Shown: positions 14,085 through 20,861, numbered from the stretch's first letter. The stretch is 32,992 nt of DNA from an uncultured bacterium (GCA_903894955.1 CAITSA010000009.1:1-32992), one strand, 5' to 3'. Program-made: numbers and translations. The notes: a model not told the origin generated them from the sequence alone.

Positions 14085-14568
14085 ATTTTTTAATTGCTAA
14101 TAATTCGACATCAAAAATCAAAGTTGAATTTGGAGGAATTGGACCTTGTCCATTTGCTCCATACCCATCTGCTGGCGGTATTGTTAAAGTCTTCTTTTCT
14201 CCAACCTTCATTCCAACTATCCCTTTATCCCAACCGGCAATTACTTGTCCAGCACCTAAGGTAAACTCAAATGGTTGCACATGATTAAATTTTGGATCAA
14301 CATTAGAATCAAAAACAGTACCATTTTCTAAACGACCAGTATAATTCATTGAAACCACATCACCTGTCTTTGCTACTTCTCCTGTTCCTGCTGTATTTGT
14401 AGACGTGGGGATAGAAGGTGTAAGTGTATTATTTACAACATTATTATTTATATCATTATTACTTGGAGCCATATTTACTTTATTATTTATACTAAAAAAA
14501 ATCAAAACTCCTACCAAAACTACACAAATCACAACTGCCAAAATTATATTCATATTTTTCTTTTCCAT
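14080..14568 (-). CDS. Membrane-anchored FKBP-type peptidyl-prolyl isomerase
   Basis: 162 residues: a single N-terminal helix (IILAVVICVVLVGVLIFFSI), an Asn/Thr/Ser/Pro-rich linker of about 30 residues, then one complete FKBP domain (about 66-162). Signature segments are VSMNYTGRLENGTVFDSN, PFEFTLGAGQVIAGWDKGI, GMKVGEKKTLTIPPADGYG and STLIFDVELLAI. It isomerises X-Pro bonds in exported proteins and may help fold cell-surface proteins such as the large beta-helix protein encoded nearby. It is co-directional with the SIMPL gene (39-bp gap holding a palindrome). Confidence 0.94.
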   Translation of the reverse strand: MEKKNMNIILAVVICVVLVGVLIFFSINNKVNMAPSNNDINNNVVNNTLTPSIPTSTNTAGTGEVAKTGDVVSMNYTGRLENGTVFDSNVDPKFNHVQPFEFTLGAGQVIAGWDKGIVGMKVGEKKTLTIPPADGYGANGQGPIPPNSTLIFDVELLAIKKS

Positions 14569-14620
14569 AACCTAAATTAATTAGTCTTTTAATAACCTCA
14601 TTGTAAACCTTATACTTTTT

Positions 14621-15655
14621 TTACACAATATTGACTTCAGGGATTAATTCGAGTCCAAATTTTTCTTTAACAGATTTTATGATTTTGTTGGATAAATCAA
14701 CAATCTCACCACCAGTTGCTCCCCCATAATTGACCAAAACCAGTGCTTGTTTTTCGTATACACCAACATTGCCAACTTTATACCCTTTCCACTCACATTG
14801 TTCAATGAGCCATCCAGCTGGAATTTTTATAACTTTATCTTCCTCAAAATAAGGCATCTTTGGAAAAACTTTGAGTAAATTACTTAATTGTTCTTTTGAT
14901 ACAAAAACATTTTTAAAAAAACTTCCAGCATTTCCTATAATTTTTGGATTGGGCAATTTATTTTGCCGTATAAATGTCACAGCATCACTAATATCCTTCG
15001 GACTATTTATTTTAATTTTATTCCCGTCTGCCGACGAGGCAGGTTTTTCTAAATATTCTTTTAAAATTTTATAAGAAAGATTTGGTTTTGGTATTTTGCT
15101 TAATTTTAAAGTTATAGCTGAGATAAAATATTTTCCCTTTAATTTATTTTTAAAAACACTATCCCTATAACCTAATTCGCATTCTTCCCTAGAAAAAATT
15201 TTATTTTTACCTGTTTCAACTTCGAAAGCTTCAACATTTTCTAAAATATCTTTAAGCTCTACTCCATACGCTCCAATATTTTGAATCGGAGTAGCACCAA
15301 CAGTCCCTGGAATAAATGCCAAATTCTCAATCCCCCAATATCCATTATTTACTATAAAAGTTACAAGGTCCTGCCAGAACTCTCCCCCAAAAGAACGAAC
15401 CCAGACATTTTCAAAATCTTCTTTGGCAATTTCTATCCCTTTTAATTTATTCAAAACAACCATTCCATCAAAATCTTTGGTAAATAAAATATTACTACCG
15501 CCACCTAAAAATATTCTCTGGTTATTTTTAAATTCTTCTTGAACAAAAAGCTCAGCTAAATCCTCTTCGTTATTTATTTCAGTAAAAAATTTAGCCTTCA
15601 CATCAACCCCAAATGTATTTAAATCTTTCAAATTATAGTCCTTTAGAATTTTCAT
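14621..15655 (-). CDS. murB: UDP-N-acetylenolpyruvoylglucosamine reductase
   Basis: FAD-dependent reductase of cytoplasmic peptidoglycan precursor synthesis, forming UDP-MurNAc. Features: NTFGVDVKAKFF, the FAD-binding FLGGGSNILFTKDFDG, GTVGATPIQNIGAYG, the catalytic Arg in YRDSVFK, the proton-donor Ser in GNAGSFFKN, and the C-terminal Glu in LIPEVNIV. Length 344 is slightly long. Part of the excess is the peptide PASSADG (from 15023-15043), encoded by a GC-rich palindrome inserted in frame and related to elements in tsaC and rluA. It is divergent from the NRAMP-type gene with a 12-bp perfect inverted repeat between them. Confidence 0.95.
   Translation of the reverse strand: MKILKDYNLKDLNTFGVDVKAKFFTEINNEEDLAELFVQEEFKNNQRIFLGGGSNILFTKDFDGMVVLNKLKGIEIAKEDFENVWVRSFGGEFWQDLVTFIVNNGYWGIENLAFIPGTVGATPIQNIGAYGVELKDILENVEAFEVETGKNKIFSREECELGYRDSVFKNKLKGKYFISAITLKLSKIPKPNLSYKILKEYLEKPASSADGNKIKINSPKDISDAVTFIRQNKLPNPKIIGNAGSFFKNVFVSKEQLSNLLKVFPKMPYFEEDKVIKIPAGWLIEQCEWKGYKVGNVGVYEKQALVLVNYGGATGGEIVDLSNKIIKSVKEKFGLELIPEVNIV
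15023..15043. repeat. In-frame palindromic insertion in murB
   Basis: A GC-rich imperfect palindrome (CCCGTCTGCC, loop GACGA, GGCAGG on the plus strand) in an AT-rich gene, encoding PASSADG. The arms match those of the elements at 17401 and 22681 (CCTGTCTGC / GCAGGCAGG). It lies in a surface-type loop between two conserved blocks of MurB. Confidence 0.6.
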
Positions 15656-15675
15656 ATTATGTATCTATGTTATAC

Positions 15676-15709
15676 CCCCACACTTATTTAATCAATCATA
15701 AGTGTGGGG
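15676..15709. repeat. 12-bp perfect inverted repeat between murB and the NRAMP-type gene
   Basis: CCCCACACTTAT (15676-15687) and ATAAGTGTGGGG (15698-15709) are perfect complements around a 10-nt spacer. It sits in the divergent promoter region, 24 bp before the -10 box of the transporter. It could be a two-fold operator for a metal-responsive regulator or simply another palindromic element. No regulator gene is present nearby. Confidence 0.65.
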
Positions 15710-15732
15710 ATGTACTAAAAGAAAAAATTCGT

Positions 15733-15738
15733 TATACT
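15733..15738 (+). promoter_or_regulatory. -10 box for the NRAMP-type transporter
   Basis: TATACT, 6 nt before the ATG at 15745, suggesting a leaderless mRNA. The -35 region is weak. The perfect inverted repeat at 15676-15709 lies just upstream, where an activator or repressor could act. Confidence 0.5.
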
Positions 15739-15744
15739 TTATAT

Positions 15745-17103
15745 ATGATTGAATTTCCTGATGAAATAATCGCTGACACAGAACAGGATAATACATCAGA
15801 TAAAGTAATTAAAAAAAGAAAAGCTCCAAAACGATTTGGAAGGTTTTTGAGAATCCTTGGTCCTGGTATTGTCACCGGTGCTGCCGATGATGACCCATCT
15901 GGTATTGCAACTTATTCTCAGGCTGGAGCACAGTTTGGTTTCTTGTTGCCTTGGACTATGCTCTTCACTCTTCCGCTCATGACTGCTGTGCAAGAAGCTT
16001 GCATGAGGATAGGAGCTGTCACTGGCAAAGGATTGGCCGCGGTCATTCGTGAACATTACCCAAGAAAAATATTATATCCAATTGTCTTACTAGTGGTATG
16101 CGCCAACACACTGAATATCGGCTCCGACATCGGAGCTATGGCAGAGAGTACTCGACTAATTATTCCAAATTTGTCATTTCCTGTTTTAGCAATTGGTTTT
16201 GCTTTACTTATAATATTACTAGAAGTACTCATTCCTTATCGCACCTATATACGCATTTTGAAATGGTTAGCGATGGCACTATTTGCTTACTTTATTACAG
16301 CCTTTTTGGTTGCTGTGCCTTGGGTGGAAGTATTGAAAGCTACCCTTATCCCTAAAGTACAATTTAACAGTTCATTTTTATATATTATAGTAGGAATTTT
16401 CGGTACAACTATTTCACCCTATCTATTCTTCTGGCAAACAAGCAATGTGGTTGAGGATGAGATTACAAAACATAAAATTCCACAACATGGTGGTGTCCCG
16501 AAGTTAACAAAATCATATTTAAAAAATCTACGGATTGATAATGCAATGGGAATGCTATTTTCCAACGTAACTGCTTGGTTCATTATTATTGTTGGAGCTG
16601 TGGTGTTGAACCAAGCTGGAGTGACAAATATAAACACGGCCGCTGATGCTGCCCGAGCCCTTGAACCACTAGTGCATACATTTCCCAATGCTGGATTTTT
16701 AGCCAAACTTATTTTTGCTATTGGTGTCGTTGGTATTGGTCTACAAAGCATACCTGTCTTGGCTGGAAGTTCTGCTTATGCAGTGGCTGAAACCTTTAGT
16801 TGGAAAGAAGGATTATTTCGTAAATTTAAACAGTCTCGCAATTTTTATTTTGTAATCATCGTTGGTACTTTAGTTGGATTAATTTTCAATTTTATTGGTT
16901 TTAATCCTATTAAAGCACTTGTTTTTACAGCTGTATTTAACGGCATTGCTGCGGTGCCTCTTATTTACTTTATTGCTAGAGTTTCGAGTAAAAGCGATGT
17001 GATGGGCGAACACAAAAGTGGTATAGCTTCTAAACTTGGCCTATGGACTGCATTTATAGTGATGGGCGCATTCGCCATAGCGCTATTGGTATCATTTTTG
17101 TAA
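15745..17103 (+). CDS. NRAMP-family divalent metal transporter with variant metal-site motifs
   Basis: Polytopic membrane transporter of 452 residues (about 11 helices) of the NRAMP family. The start at 15745 (MIEFPD) is chosen over the longer frame at 15613, which would overlap murB and lacks a promoter. Helix 1 reads ADDDPSGIATYSQAGAQFG, where canonical NRAMP has DPGN. The helix-6 motif, normally MPH, reads TISPYLFFWQ. So the Asp and Pro of DPGN are kept, but the Asn becomes Gly and the metal-binding Met is lost. Loss of the soft Met ligand is known in NRAMP-related Mg2+ transporters (NRMTs), so Mg2+ or Mn2+ is a better guess than Fe2+. Placement upstream of the metal site and the neighbouring palindrome suggest regulated expression. 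Confidence 0.85.
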   Translation: MIEFPDEIIADTEQDNTSDKVIKKRKAPKRFGRFLRILGPGIVTGAADDDPSGIATYSQAGAQFGFLLPWTMLFTLPLMTAVQEACMRIGAVTGKGLAAVIREHYPRKILYPIVLLVVCANTLNIGSDIGAMAESTRLIIPNLSFPVLAIGFALLIILLEVLIPYRTYIRILKWLAMALFAYFITAFLVAVPWVEVLKATLIPKVQFNSSFLYIIVGIFGTTISPYLFFWQTSNVVEDEITKHKIPQHGGVPKLTKSYLKNLRIDNAMGMLFSNVTAWFIIIVGAVVLNQAGVTNINTAADAARALEPLVHTFPNAGFLAKLIFAIGVVGIGLQSIPVLAGSSAYAVAETFSWKEGLFRKFKQSRNFYFVIIVGTLVGLIFNFIGFNPIKALVFTAVFNGIAAVPLIYFIARVSSKSDVMGEHKSGIASKLGLWTAFIVMGAFAIALLVSFL

Positions 17104-17129
17104 TTGTAAAAAATTTATATATTTAATTT

Positions 17130-17714
17130 TTATTCTCTAACAATTGTTATTGTTCCATCTTTATTTAATTTTAAAATTTTTGAGGCTTTGTTGGTAATTG
17201 TTCCACCATCTATATATAAGTCTACTGAGTCACCAAAATATTTTTTAGCCATATAAATATTTTCACTCGGTAGAGTTGTCTCCAAATTAGCAGAAGGAGC
17301 AATAAGAGGACCAACCTTTTTAAGTAAATCTCTAAGTTCTGATGAAATAGGTATTCTAAATGCTAAAGTTTTTGTTCCACGATGTAAATACTCAAATTTT
17401 CCTGTCTGCGCAGGCAGGTCACGAGGACAATCCAAAATAAAACTGGTAGGCAGAGAAAAATTTTTAATAACATTTTTTTGCTCTTCAGAAAGAGTTATTG
17501 AAAATTTTTTAAGCTCACTAATATCCCCGATGAGAATGATGCAAGGTTTATTGGGTCTTCTCTTGCGTAGAGCATAGATATGCTCTACTACTGCAAGATC
17601 CTGCGCTTTCCCAACAATCCCATATAAAGTATCCGTAGGCATCACTACCACTCCACCCTTTTCGAGGGTTTCTATTAATTCCTTGTTATCCCAAATACTT
17701 TTTTCTGTTTGCAT
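17130..17714 (-). CDS. tsaC: L-threonylcarbamoyladenylate synthase (TsaC/Sua5 family)
   Basis: YrdC-domain enzyme making threonylcarbamoyl-AMP from threonine, bicarbonate and ATP, for t6A37 in ANN-decoding tRNAs. Motifs: GGVVVMPTDTLYGIVGKA, the nucleotide-binding KRRPNKPCIILI, and PLIAPSANLETTLPS. It has 194 residues without the Sua5 C-terminal domain. The peptide LPAQTG around residue 100 comes from an inserted palindrome (17401-17418). It follows tsaE by 3 bp, so the two t6A genes are co-transcribed. TsaB and TsaD must lie elsewhere. Confidence 0.94.
   Translation of the reverse strand: MQTEKSIWDNKELIETLEKGGVVVMPTDTLYGIVGKAQDLAVVEHIYALRKRRPNKPCIILIGDISELKKFSITLSEEQKNVIKNFSLPTSFILDCPRDLPAQTGKFEYLHRGTKTLAFRIPISSELRDLLKKVGPLIAPSANLETTLPSENIYMAKKYFGDSVDLYIDGGTITNKASKILKLNKDGTITIVRE
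17401..17418. repeat. In-frame palindromic insertion in tsaC
   Basis: An 18-bp GC-rich near-perfect palindrome, CCTGTCTGC / GCAGGCAGG, with a following T identical to the copy at 22681-22698 in the RluA-family gene. On the coding strand it encodes LPAQTG. It is strikingly GC-rich against the surrounding sequence and falls between two conserved strands of the YrdC fold. Confidence 0.7.
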
Positions 17715-17717
17715 AAT

Positions 17718-18206
17718 TTATTTAAGTTCTAAAATTCTTTGCCCGTTTTCTTTATGTGAAATGTAAATAAATTTAGCATCTAAGGGAATAACTTTTTTTA
17801 CATTTTCTGGCCATTCAATGAAAACCAGGTTTTCTTTATTTTTAATAATTTCTTCCCAACCTAAATGCATCAATTCTTTATAATTTTCTAAACGATAAGC
17901 ATCAAAGTGGAACAAAAATTTATAATTAATATTTTTTAGAGGACCTGCCCCGTACCGAGCTTGCTCTGGTACGGGGTATTTTTTCATAATGACAAAAGTC
18001 GGGCTAGTGACATGGTGTTTTATTCCAAGATGTTTTGCCACCGCTTGAGTAAAAAGAGTCTTCCCAGCACCCAAATCTCCAGACAAAGCAATCACTAAAG
18101 CTCCCTTACTTTTATTTTTTTCCTTTAAAATTTTATCAAAAAATATTCTGGCGATTTCAGTAGTTTCTTTAGTATTCTTTGAAACTTTCACCATATTCTT
18201 TTTCAT
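17718..18206 (-). CDS. tsaE: tRNA threonylcarbamoyladenosine biosynthesis protein TsaE
   Basis: P-loop ATPase that drives the TsaBDE complex in t6A synthesis, 162 residues. Walker A is GDLGAGKT (near residues 44-51); SPTFVIM, FHFDAYRLE and FIEWPENV are family motifs. Between SPTFVIMKKY and FHFDAYRL there is an insertion of about 15-20 residues including PVPEQARYGAGP, encoded by the palindrome at 17948-17976; most TsaE proteins have only a short turn here. It is first in the tsaE-tsaC operon, divergent from a small membrane protein gene. A TAATAT lies 6 nt before the ATG on this strand. Confidence 0.93.
   Translation of the reverse strand: MKKNMVKVSKNTKETTEIARIFFDKILKEKNKSKGALVIALSGDLGAGKTLFTQAVAKHLGIKHHVTSPTFVIMKKYPVPEQARYGAGPLKNINYKFLFHFDAYRLENYKELMHLGWEEIIKNKENLVFIEWPENVKKVIPLDAKFIYISHKENGQRILELK
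17948..17976. repeat. In-frame palindromic insertion in tsaE
   Basis: CCCCGTACC (17948-17956) pairs with GGTACGGGG (17968-17976) in a perfect 9-bp stem, and the inner GAGC/GCTC extends it. The element encodes most of the extra peptide PVPEQARYGAG in TsaE. It resembles the hairpin at 14056-14084. Confidence 0.65.
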
Positions 18207-18231
18207 ATTTTTATATTATCATATCTTCGTG

Positions 18232-18237
18232 TATAAT
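18232..18237 (+). promoter_or_regulatory. -10 box for the small membrane protein gene
   Basis: A perfect TATAAT ending 7 nt before the ATG at 18245, suggesting a leaderless transcript. It also argues that the ATG at 18236, which overlaps the box, is not the start. Confidence 0.55.
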
Positions 18238-18244
18238 GGTCTCT

Positions 18245-18640
18245 ATGTTGATAAAAAAATTTGTAGACTTTTTTGATAAAACAGAAGATAAAATTAGAAC
18301 AAAGTTAAGTCATTACCCTATTCTTTATGCATTTATTGGAGGTACCGGCATAGTGCTTTTTTGGCGTGGAGTCTGGCACACAGCTGATGATATGGGTGTA
18401 GGAAGTATCATCTCTCTTATTATTGGAGTTTTTATTCTTATTGTGGTTGGTTTGTTTGTCACCGAATTTCTTGGAAATCGTCTCATTGTTACCGGACTGG
18501 TTGGTGAGACAAAAATCTCGGAAAAAGAAGAGGGTGAGATAGAGACAGAAGAAACTCAGCTTAAAAATTTACAAAATACTTTAAGTAGGCTAGAAAAAAA
18601 ACTAGACCATATTGATGAAGAAGTGGAAGAAAAAAAATAA
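18245..18640 (+). CDS. Small membrane protein with C-terminal coiled coil
   Basis: 131 residues, family not recognised. An N-terminal amphipathic segment (MLIKKFVDFFDKTEDKIRTK) is followed by two hydrophobic helices (YPILYAFIGGTGIVLFW and IISLIIGVFILIVVGLFVTEF) and an acidic, heptad-like C-terminal tail (LKNLQNTLSRLEKKLDHIDEE), a likely coiled coil in the cytoplasm. The TATAAT immediately upstream fixes the start at 18245; the open frame itself extends back to 18179 inside tsaE. It ends 16 bp from the convergent HNH gene. Confidence 0.75.
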   Translation: MLIKKFVDFFDKTEDKIRTKLSHYPILYAFIGGTGIVLFWRGVWHTADDMGVGSIISLIIGVFILIVVGLFVTEFLGNRLIVTGLVGETKISEKEEGEIETEETQLKNLQNTLSRLEKKLDHIDEEVEEKK

Positions 18641-18656
18641 ATGGTGTTAGATTTAT

Positions 18657-19148
18657 TCAATTTATTTCCAGAAACTTTTTTTCTATATCTTTATAATGAT
18701 GAAGTAAAAAATGACAATTATGACACAGCCAAGATAAATTTGAGATAGAACTATTTTTTTTATTATGATCCATATGATGAACAGCTAAAACTCTTGCATC
18801 TTTAGTTTTACATAATCTGCAAATTTTTGGAACTTTGCATCTAAACATTATACTTCTGTATGAATGCTTGCCATCTTTCCAGTTAGCATGTAGTGGTCCA
18901 ACAAAGACAGAATTTCTCCATTTTGTTTGGCAAGATTTTGTACAAAAATATGTTTTACTCTTAGAGACACGTAATGCTTTTTTTGTTTTATAAACTTCTT
19001 TACCGCAAGAGTGACATTTCACAAATTTGCCTGTTCTACTACCAATACGCATACATTTTTTTGAACAATATTTTGCGTACCCAATTTTTATATGATAGGG
19101 TTTTCCATAAAATTCTTTTGAACAAATTTTACATTCAATAATAGGCAT
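18657..19148 (-). CDS. HNH endonuclease with two N-terminal zinc fingers
   Basis: 163 residues. Two Cys4 zinc fingers (C6/C9/C28/C32 and C45/C48/C69/C73) precede an HNH core: C110-x2-C113, HH at 124-125 (VHHMDHNKKN), Asn138 and C142-x2-C145 with His146. This is a typical free-standing HNH homing or mobile nuclease, with the zinc fingers giving DNA contacts. It begins 94 bp after the 3' end of the odd tRNA-His gene on the same strand. It has no restriction or methylase partner. It may target the tRNA neighbourhood, as the other nucleases in this window seem to. A short shared architecture links it to the HNH gene at 27492. Confidence 0.85.
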   Translation of the reverse strand: MPIIECKICSKEFYGKPYHIKIGYAKYCSKKCMRIGSRTGKFVKCHSCGKEVYKTKKALRVSKSKTYFCTKSCQTKWRNSVFVGPLHANWKDGKHSYRSIMFRCKVPKICRLCKTKDARVLAVHHMDHNKKNSSISNLSWLCHNCHFLLHHYKDIEKKFLEIN

Positions 19149-19241
19149 TCTTTAGTTTTAACAAGAAAAATATTCCCTGTAAAGTGAACGACTTGTGGAT
19201 AAAATCCAGAAACTATATTATAAACCTATCAAACTTAATTG

Positions 19242-19313
19242 GGTGCCTATTCGGTTATGCTCCGAATCTAAAAGCTCCACAAGCTTTTGTGCTACTATTA
19301 CACCATAGGCACC
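19242..19313 (-). tRNA. tRNA-His(GTG) with non-canonical D-loop and T-loop
   Basis: The minus strand folds as a full cloverleaf: acceptor GTGCCTA/TAGGCAC, with G-1 opposite C73 as in all bacterial tRNA-His. D-stem GTGT/GCAC, anticodon stem AAAGC/GCTTT with loop TTGTGGA (anticodon GTG), and T-stem TTCGG/CCGAA complete it. All stems are paired. However, the T-loop reads AGCATAA instead of TTCRANY, and the D-loop AATAGTA lacks the GG pair, so both halves of the normal elbow contact are missing. No CCA is encoded. It may be a functional unusual tRNA, a tRNA-like RNA or a decaying copy. Confidence 0.65.
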
Positions 19314-19324
19314 ATGTAATAGTA
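19293..19324. repeat. Inverted repeat pairing the tRNA-His leader with its D-arm
   Basis: TACTATTACA (19293-19302) and TGTAATAGTA (19315-19324) are perfect 10-bp complements with a 12-nt loop. On the minus transcript the leader just 5' of the tRNA-His pairs with the D-arm, which competes with the cloverleaf. It could be a processing signal or a misfolding trap. Confidence 0.6.
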
Positions 19325-19354
19325 TTTATACCAAAAAAAGTAGAGAAATGCCAC

Positions 19355-19579
19355 TTAAAAAAATTTTTTAATTTTTAAGAGATTATAAATAGCAAATAAA
19401 GTAAAAATAATTTGCAAAACTATAAAAAGAGTATCTTTAATGTGAATACTGTAAACTTCCAAACAACAACCGCCAACTATGTAGAGAACATCTTCATATT
19501 TTCTGTTTTTTAACAACAAGCCAACAGAAATCAAAATAAGTCCAATAGCCCCTATTAATTTAAAAATATTTATATCCAT
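19355..19579 (-). CDS. Small membrane protein
   Basis: 74 residues with three hydrophobic stretches (FKLIGAIGLILISVGLLL, VLYIVGGCCLEVYSI and TLFIVLQIIFTLFAIYNLL) and a basic end KIKKFF. No family recognised. The start MDINIFK at 19579 is preferred; the frame runs back to 19639, but that part lies within tRNA-Leu. It starts 13 bp after the tRNA-Leu 3' end on the same strand and is probably transcribed with it. Confidence 0.6.
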   Translation of the reverse strand: MDINIFKLIGAIGLILISVGLLLKNRKYEDVLYIVGGCCLEVYSIHIKDTLFIVLQIIFTLFAIYNLLKIKKFF

Positions 19580-19591
19580 AAATTTACTTTG

Positions 19592-19675
19592 TGCGCAGGA
19601 GAGGATTCGCACCTCCACGCCCTTAACGGGCACCAACACCTCAAGCTGGCGAGTCTACTGTTTCTCCACCTGCGC
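19592..19675 (-). tRNA. tRNA-Leu(GAG)
   Basis: Canonical class II tRNA. Acceptor GCGCAGG/CCTGCGC, anticodon stem CCAGC/GTTGG with loop TTGAGGT (anticodon GAG), long variable arm GCCCGTTAAGGGC, T-arm GAGGT-GCGAATC-CTCTC type. The discriminator is A and no CCA is encoded. The first 21 nt of the tRNA are also the last codons and the stop of the LAGLIDADG gene immediately upstream. Confidence 0.93.
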
Positions 19676-20344
19676 ATATAATTTTTGCTGTTTCCCCTCT
19701 ATAACTAAAGCTTTTTCTATTTTTAAACGTTTCCGGGATAAACAAACTACCTCAGGATTGTAATACATTTTTTTAATAACTTCTAGTGCTTCTCGTTTAG
19801 CAAACTTAAGTTGAAAAAAGGAATTATTAGTAGACATTGTAATATGACCAGCAATATTTGCTCTAAGTTGAATAACTTTTCTTAGCCAAAGAATATGTTT
19901 TTTACTTGCAGAAGCAAATACAACATAAAACATATGACTTGAACGCCATCTTGGGTCCCAATAGGAATAGAAACAACCATCTCCGTCAAAACAGCCCCGT
20001 AAAAAATCAAAAAAATATTTATCTGGTATCACCAATTTACCCATAGTTAATGATTTTCTTGGAGTTAATCCAACAGACAAAAGAAAATCATAAAAAATTC
20101 TATTTTTAAATTGAATTCTCAAATGTTTATCTCCATTACTGTTCCATTTATTACTTATCTTAAAATCGACTCCAAGGCATTTAGAAAAATTTAATAATTG
20201 CTCTCTATCTTTAGAAGTCAAATCAATCAATAAGCCATCACTAGACAAACATCCGTCTGTAGTAATTAAGCCAATTGCATAAGCTAAATTTGCATTCCAT
20301 TTTTCATTTATGATTCTTTTCGGTTTTGGTCCCCTCTTTCTCAT
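19655..20344 (-). CDS. LAGLIDADG-type homing endonuclease overlapping tRNA-Leu
   Basis: 229 residues with two LAGLIDADG-like motifs: LAYAIGLITTDGCL (about 20-33, acidic Asp30) and FLRGCFDGDGCF (about 114-125, Asp122). This is the layout of a monomeric two-motif nuclease that cuts long DNA sites. It is free-standing, not in an intein or visible intron. Its last seven codons and TAG stop are the first 21 nt of tRNA-Leu, ending YAQVEKQ, so the gene inserted exactly at the tRNA 5' end or uses the tRNA as its site. A TATAAT lies 6 nt before the ATG. Confidence 0.88.
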   Translation of the reverse strand: MRKRGPKPKRIINEKWNANLAYAIGLITTDGCLSSDGLLIDLTSKDREQLLNFSKCLGVDFKISNKWNSNGDKHLRIQFKNRIFYDFLLSVGLTPRKSLTMGKLVIPDKYFFDFLRGCFDGDGCFYSYWDPRWRSSHMFYVVFASASKKHILWLRKVIQLRANIAGHITMSTNNSFFQLKFAKREALEVIKKMYYNPEVVCLSRKRLKIEKALVIEGKQQKLYAQVEKQ

Positions 20345-20350
20345 CCTCAG

Positions 20351-20356
20351 ATTATA
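20351..20356 (-). promoter_or_regulatory. -10 box for the LAGLIDADG gene
   Basis: TATAAT on the minus strand, 6 nt before the ATG at 20344, so the mRNA is probably leaderless. This promoter could also drive the overlapping tRNA-Leu. A perfect palindrome TAGTAG-CGT-CTACTA at 20368-20382 lies just upstream and could be an operator. Confidence 0.5.
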
Positions 20357-20396
20357 TCACCTCAAGGTAGTAGCGTCTACTAATTATTACTAAAAC

Positions 20397-20421
20397 AAAA
20401 ACCCCATAAAATGGGGTTTTT
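20397..20421. terminator. Terminator after rplS
   Basis: AAAAACCCCAT (20397-20407) and ATGGGGTTTTT (20411-20421) form a perfect 11-bp stem with a 3-nt loop. T-tracts are on both sides. It lies 11 bp after the rplS stop on the minus strand and separates rplS from the LAGLIDADG promoter. Confidence 0.85.
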
Positions 20422-20432
20422 GTTTTTTAAAT

Positions 20433-20861
20433 TTATTCGGCAACTTTTTCTACTACTTCTGTTGCTTCCGCCACGGCGGATAAATCTTCTTGATTAGTGA
20501 CTGAACGCATTTTTTTACGAACATCTTTAATAGCTTTAGTACGAATATAATAAAGCTTGGATCTACGAGCATGAGATTTTTTAGTTATTTCAATTTTGCC
20601 TATCATTGGAGAATATAATGGAAAAATTCTTTCCACTCCCACTCCCGAAGCGATTTTTCTAACAGTAAAAGTAGCACCTACTTCCGTCCCGTGTTTCCTT
20701 GCGAGAACAATCCCCTCAAAAGCCTGAAAACGAAATTTGCCTTTTTCATCTAGAATCTTTGAAGAAACAGAAACTGTATCCCCAGCCTTAAAATTAAGCT
20801 TCTTTCGTTCCTCAATATCTACTGGACTAAATTTTATTTTATTAATTTTATTTCCTGCCAT
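20433..20861 (-). CDS. rplS: 50S ribosomal protein L19 (bL19)
   Basis: bL19, 142 residues, at the 30S-50S interface. Signature segments: FKAGDTVSVSSKI, FQAFEGIVLARKHGTEVGATFTVRKIASGVGVERIFPLYSP and the basic SHARRSKLYYIR. The C-terminus is extended by about 25 acidic residues (EDLSAVAEATEVVEKVAE). Unlike in many bacteria it is not near trmD or rimM. It stands alone, ended by a strong terminator. Confidence 0.96.
   Translation of the reverse strand: MAGNKINKIKFSPVDIEERKKLNFKAGDTVSVSSKILDEKGKFRFQAFEGIVLARKHGTEVGATFTVRKIASGVGVERIFPLYSPMIGKIEITKKSHARRSKLYYIRTKAIKDVRKKMRSVTNQEDLSAVAEATEVVEKVAE

Noticed and set aside
15613-15744. Longer N-terminus for the NRAMP-type protein
   Set aside because: It overlaps murB on the other strand and the perfect palindrome, and the -10 box lies just before the internal ATG at 15745.
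19580-19639. Longer N-terminus for the small membrane protein next to tRNA-Leu
   Set aside because: These codons lie mostly within tRNA-Leu (19592-19675) and do not add a plausible protein segment.
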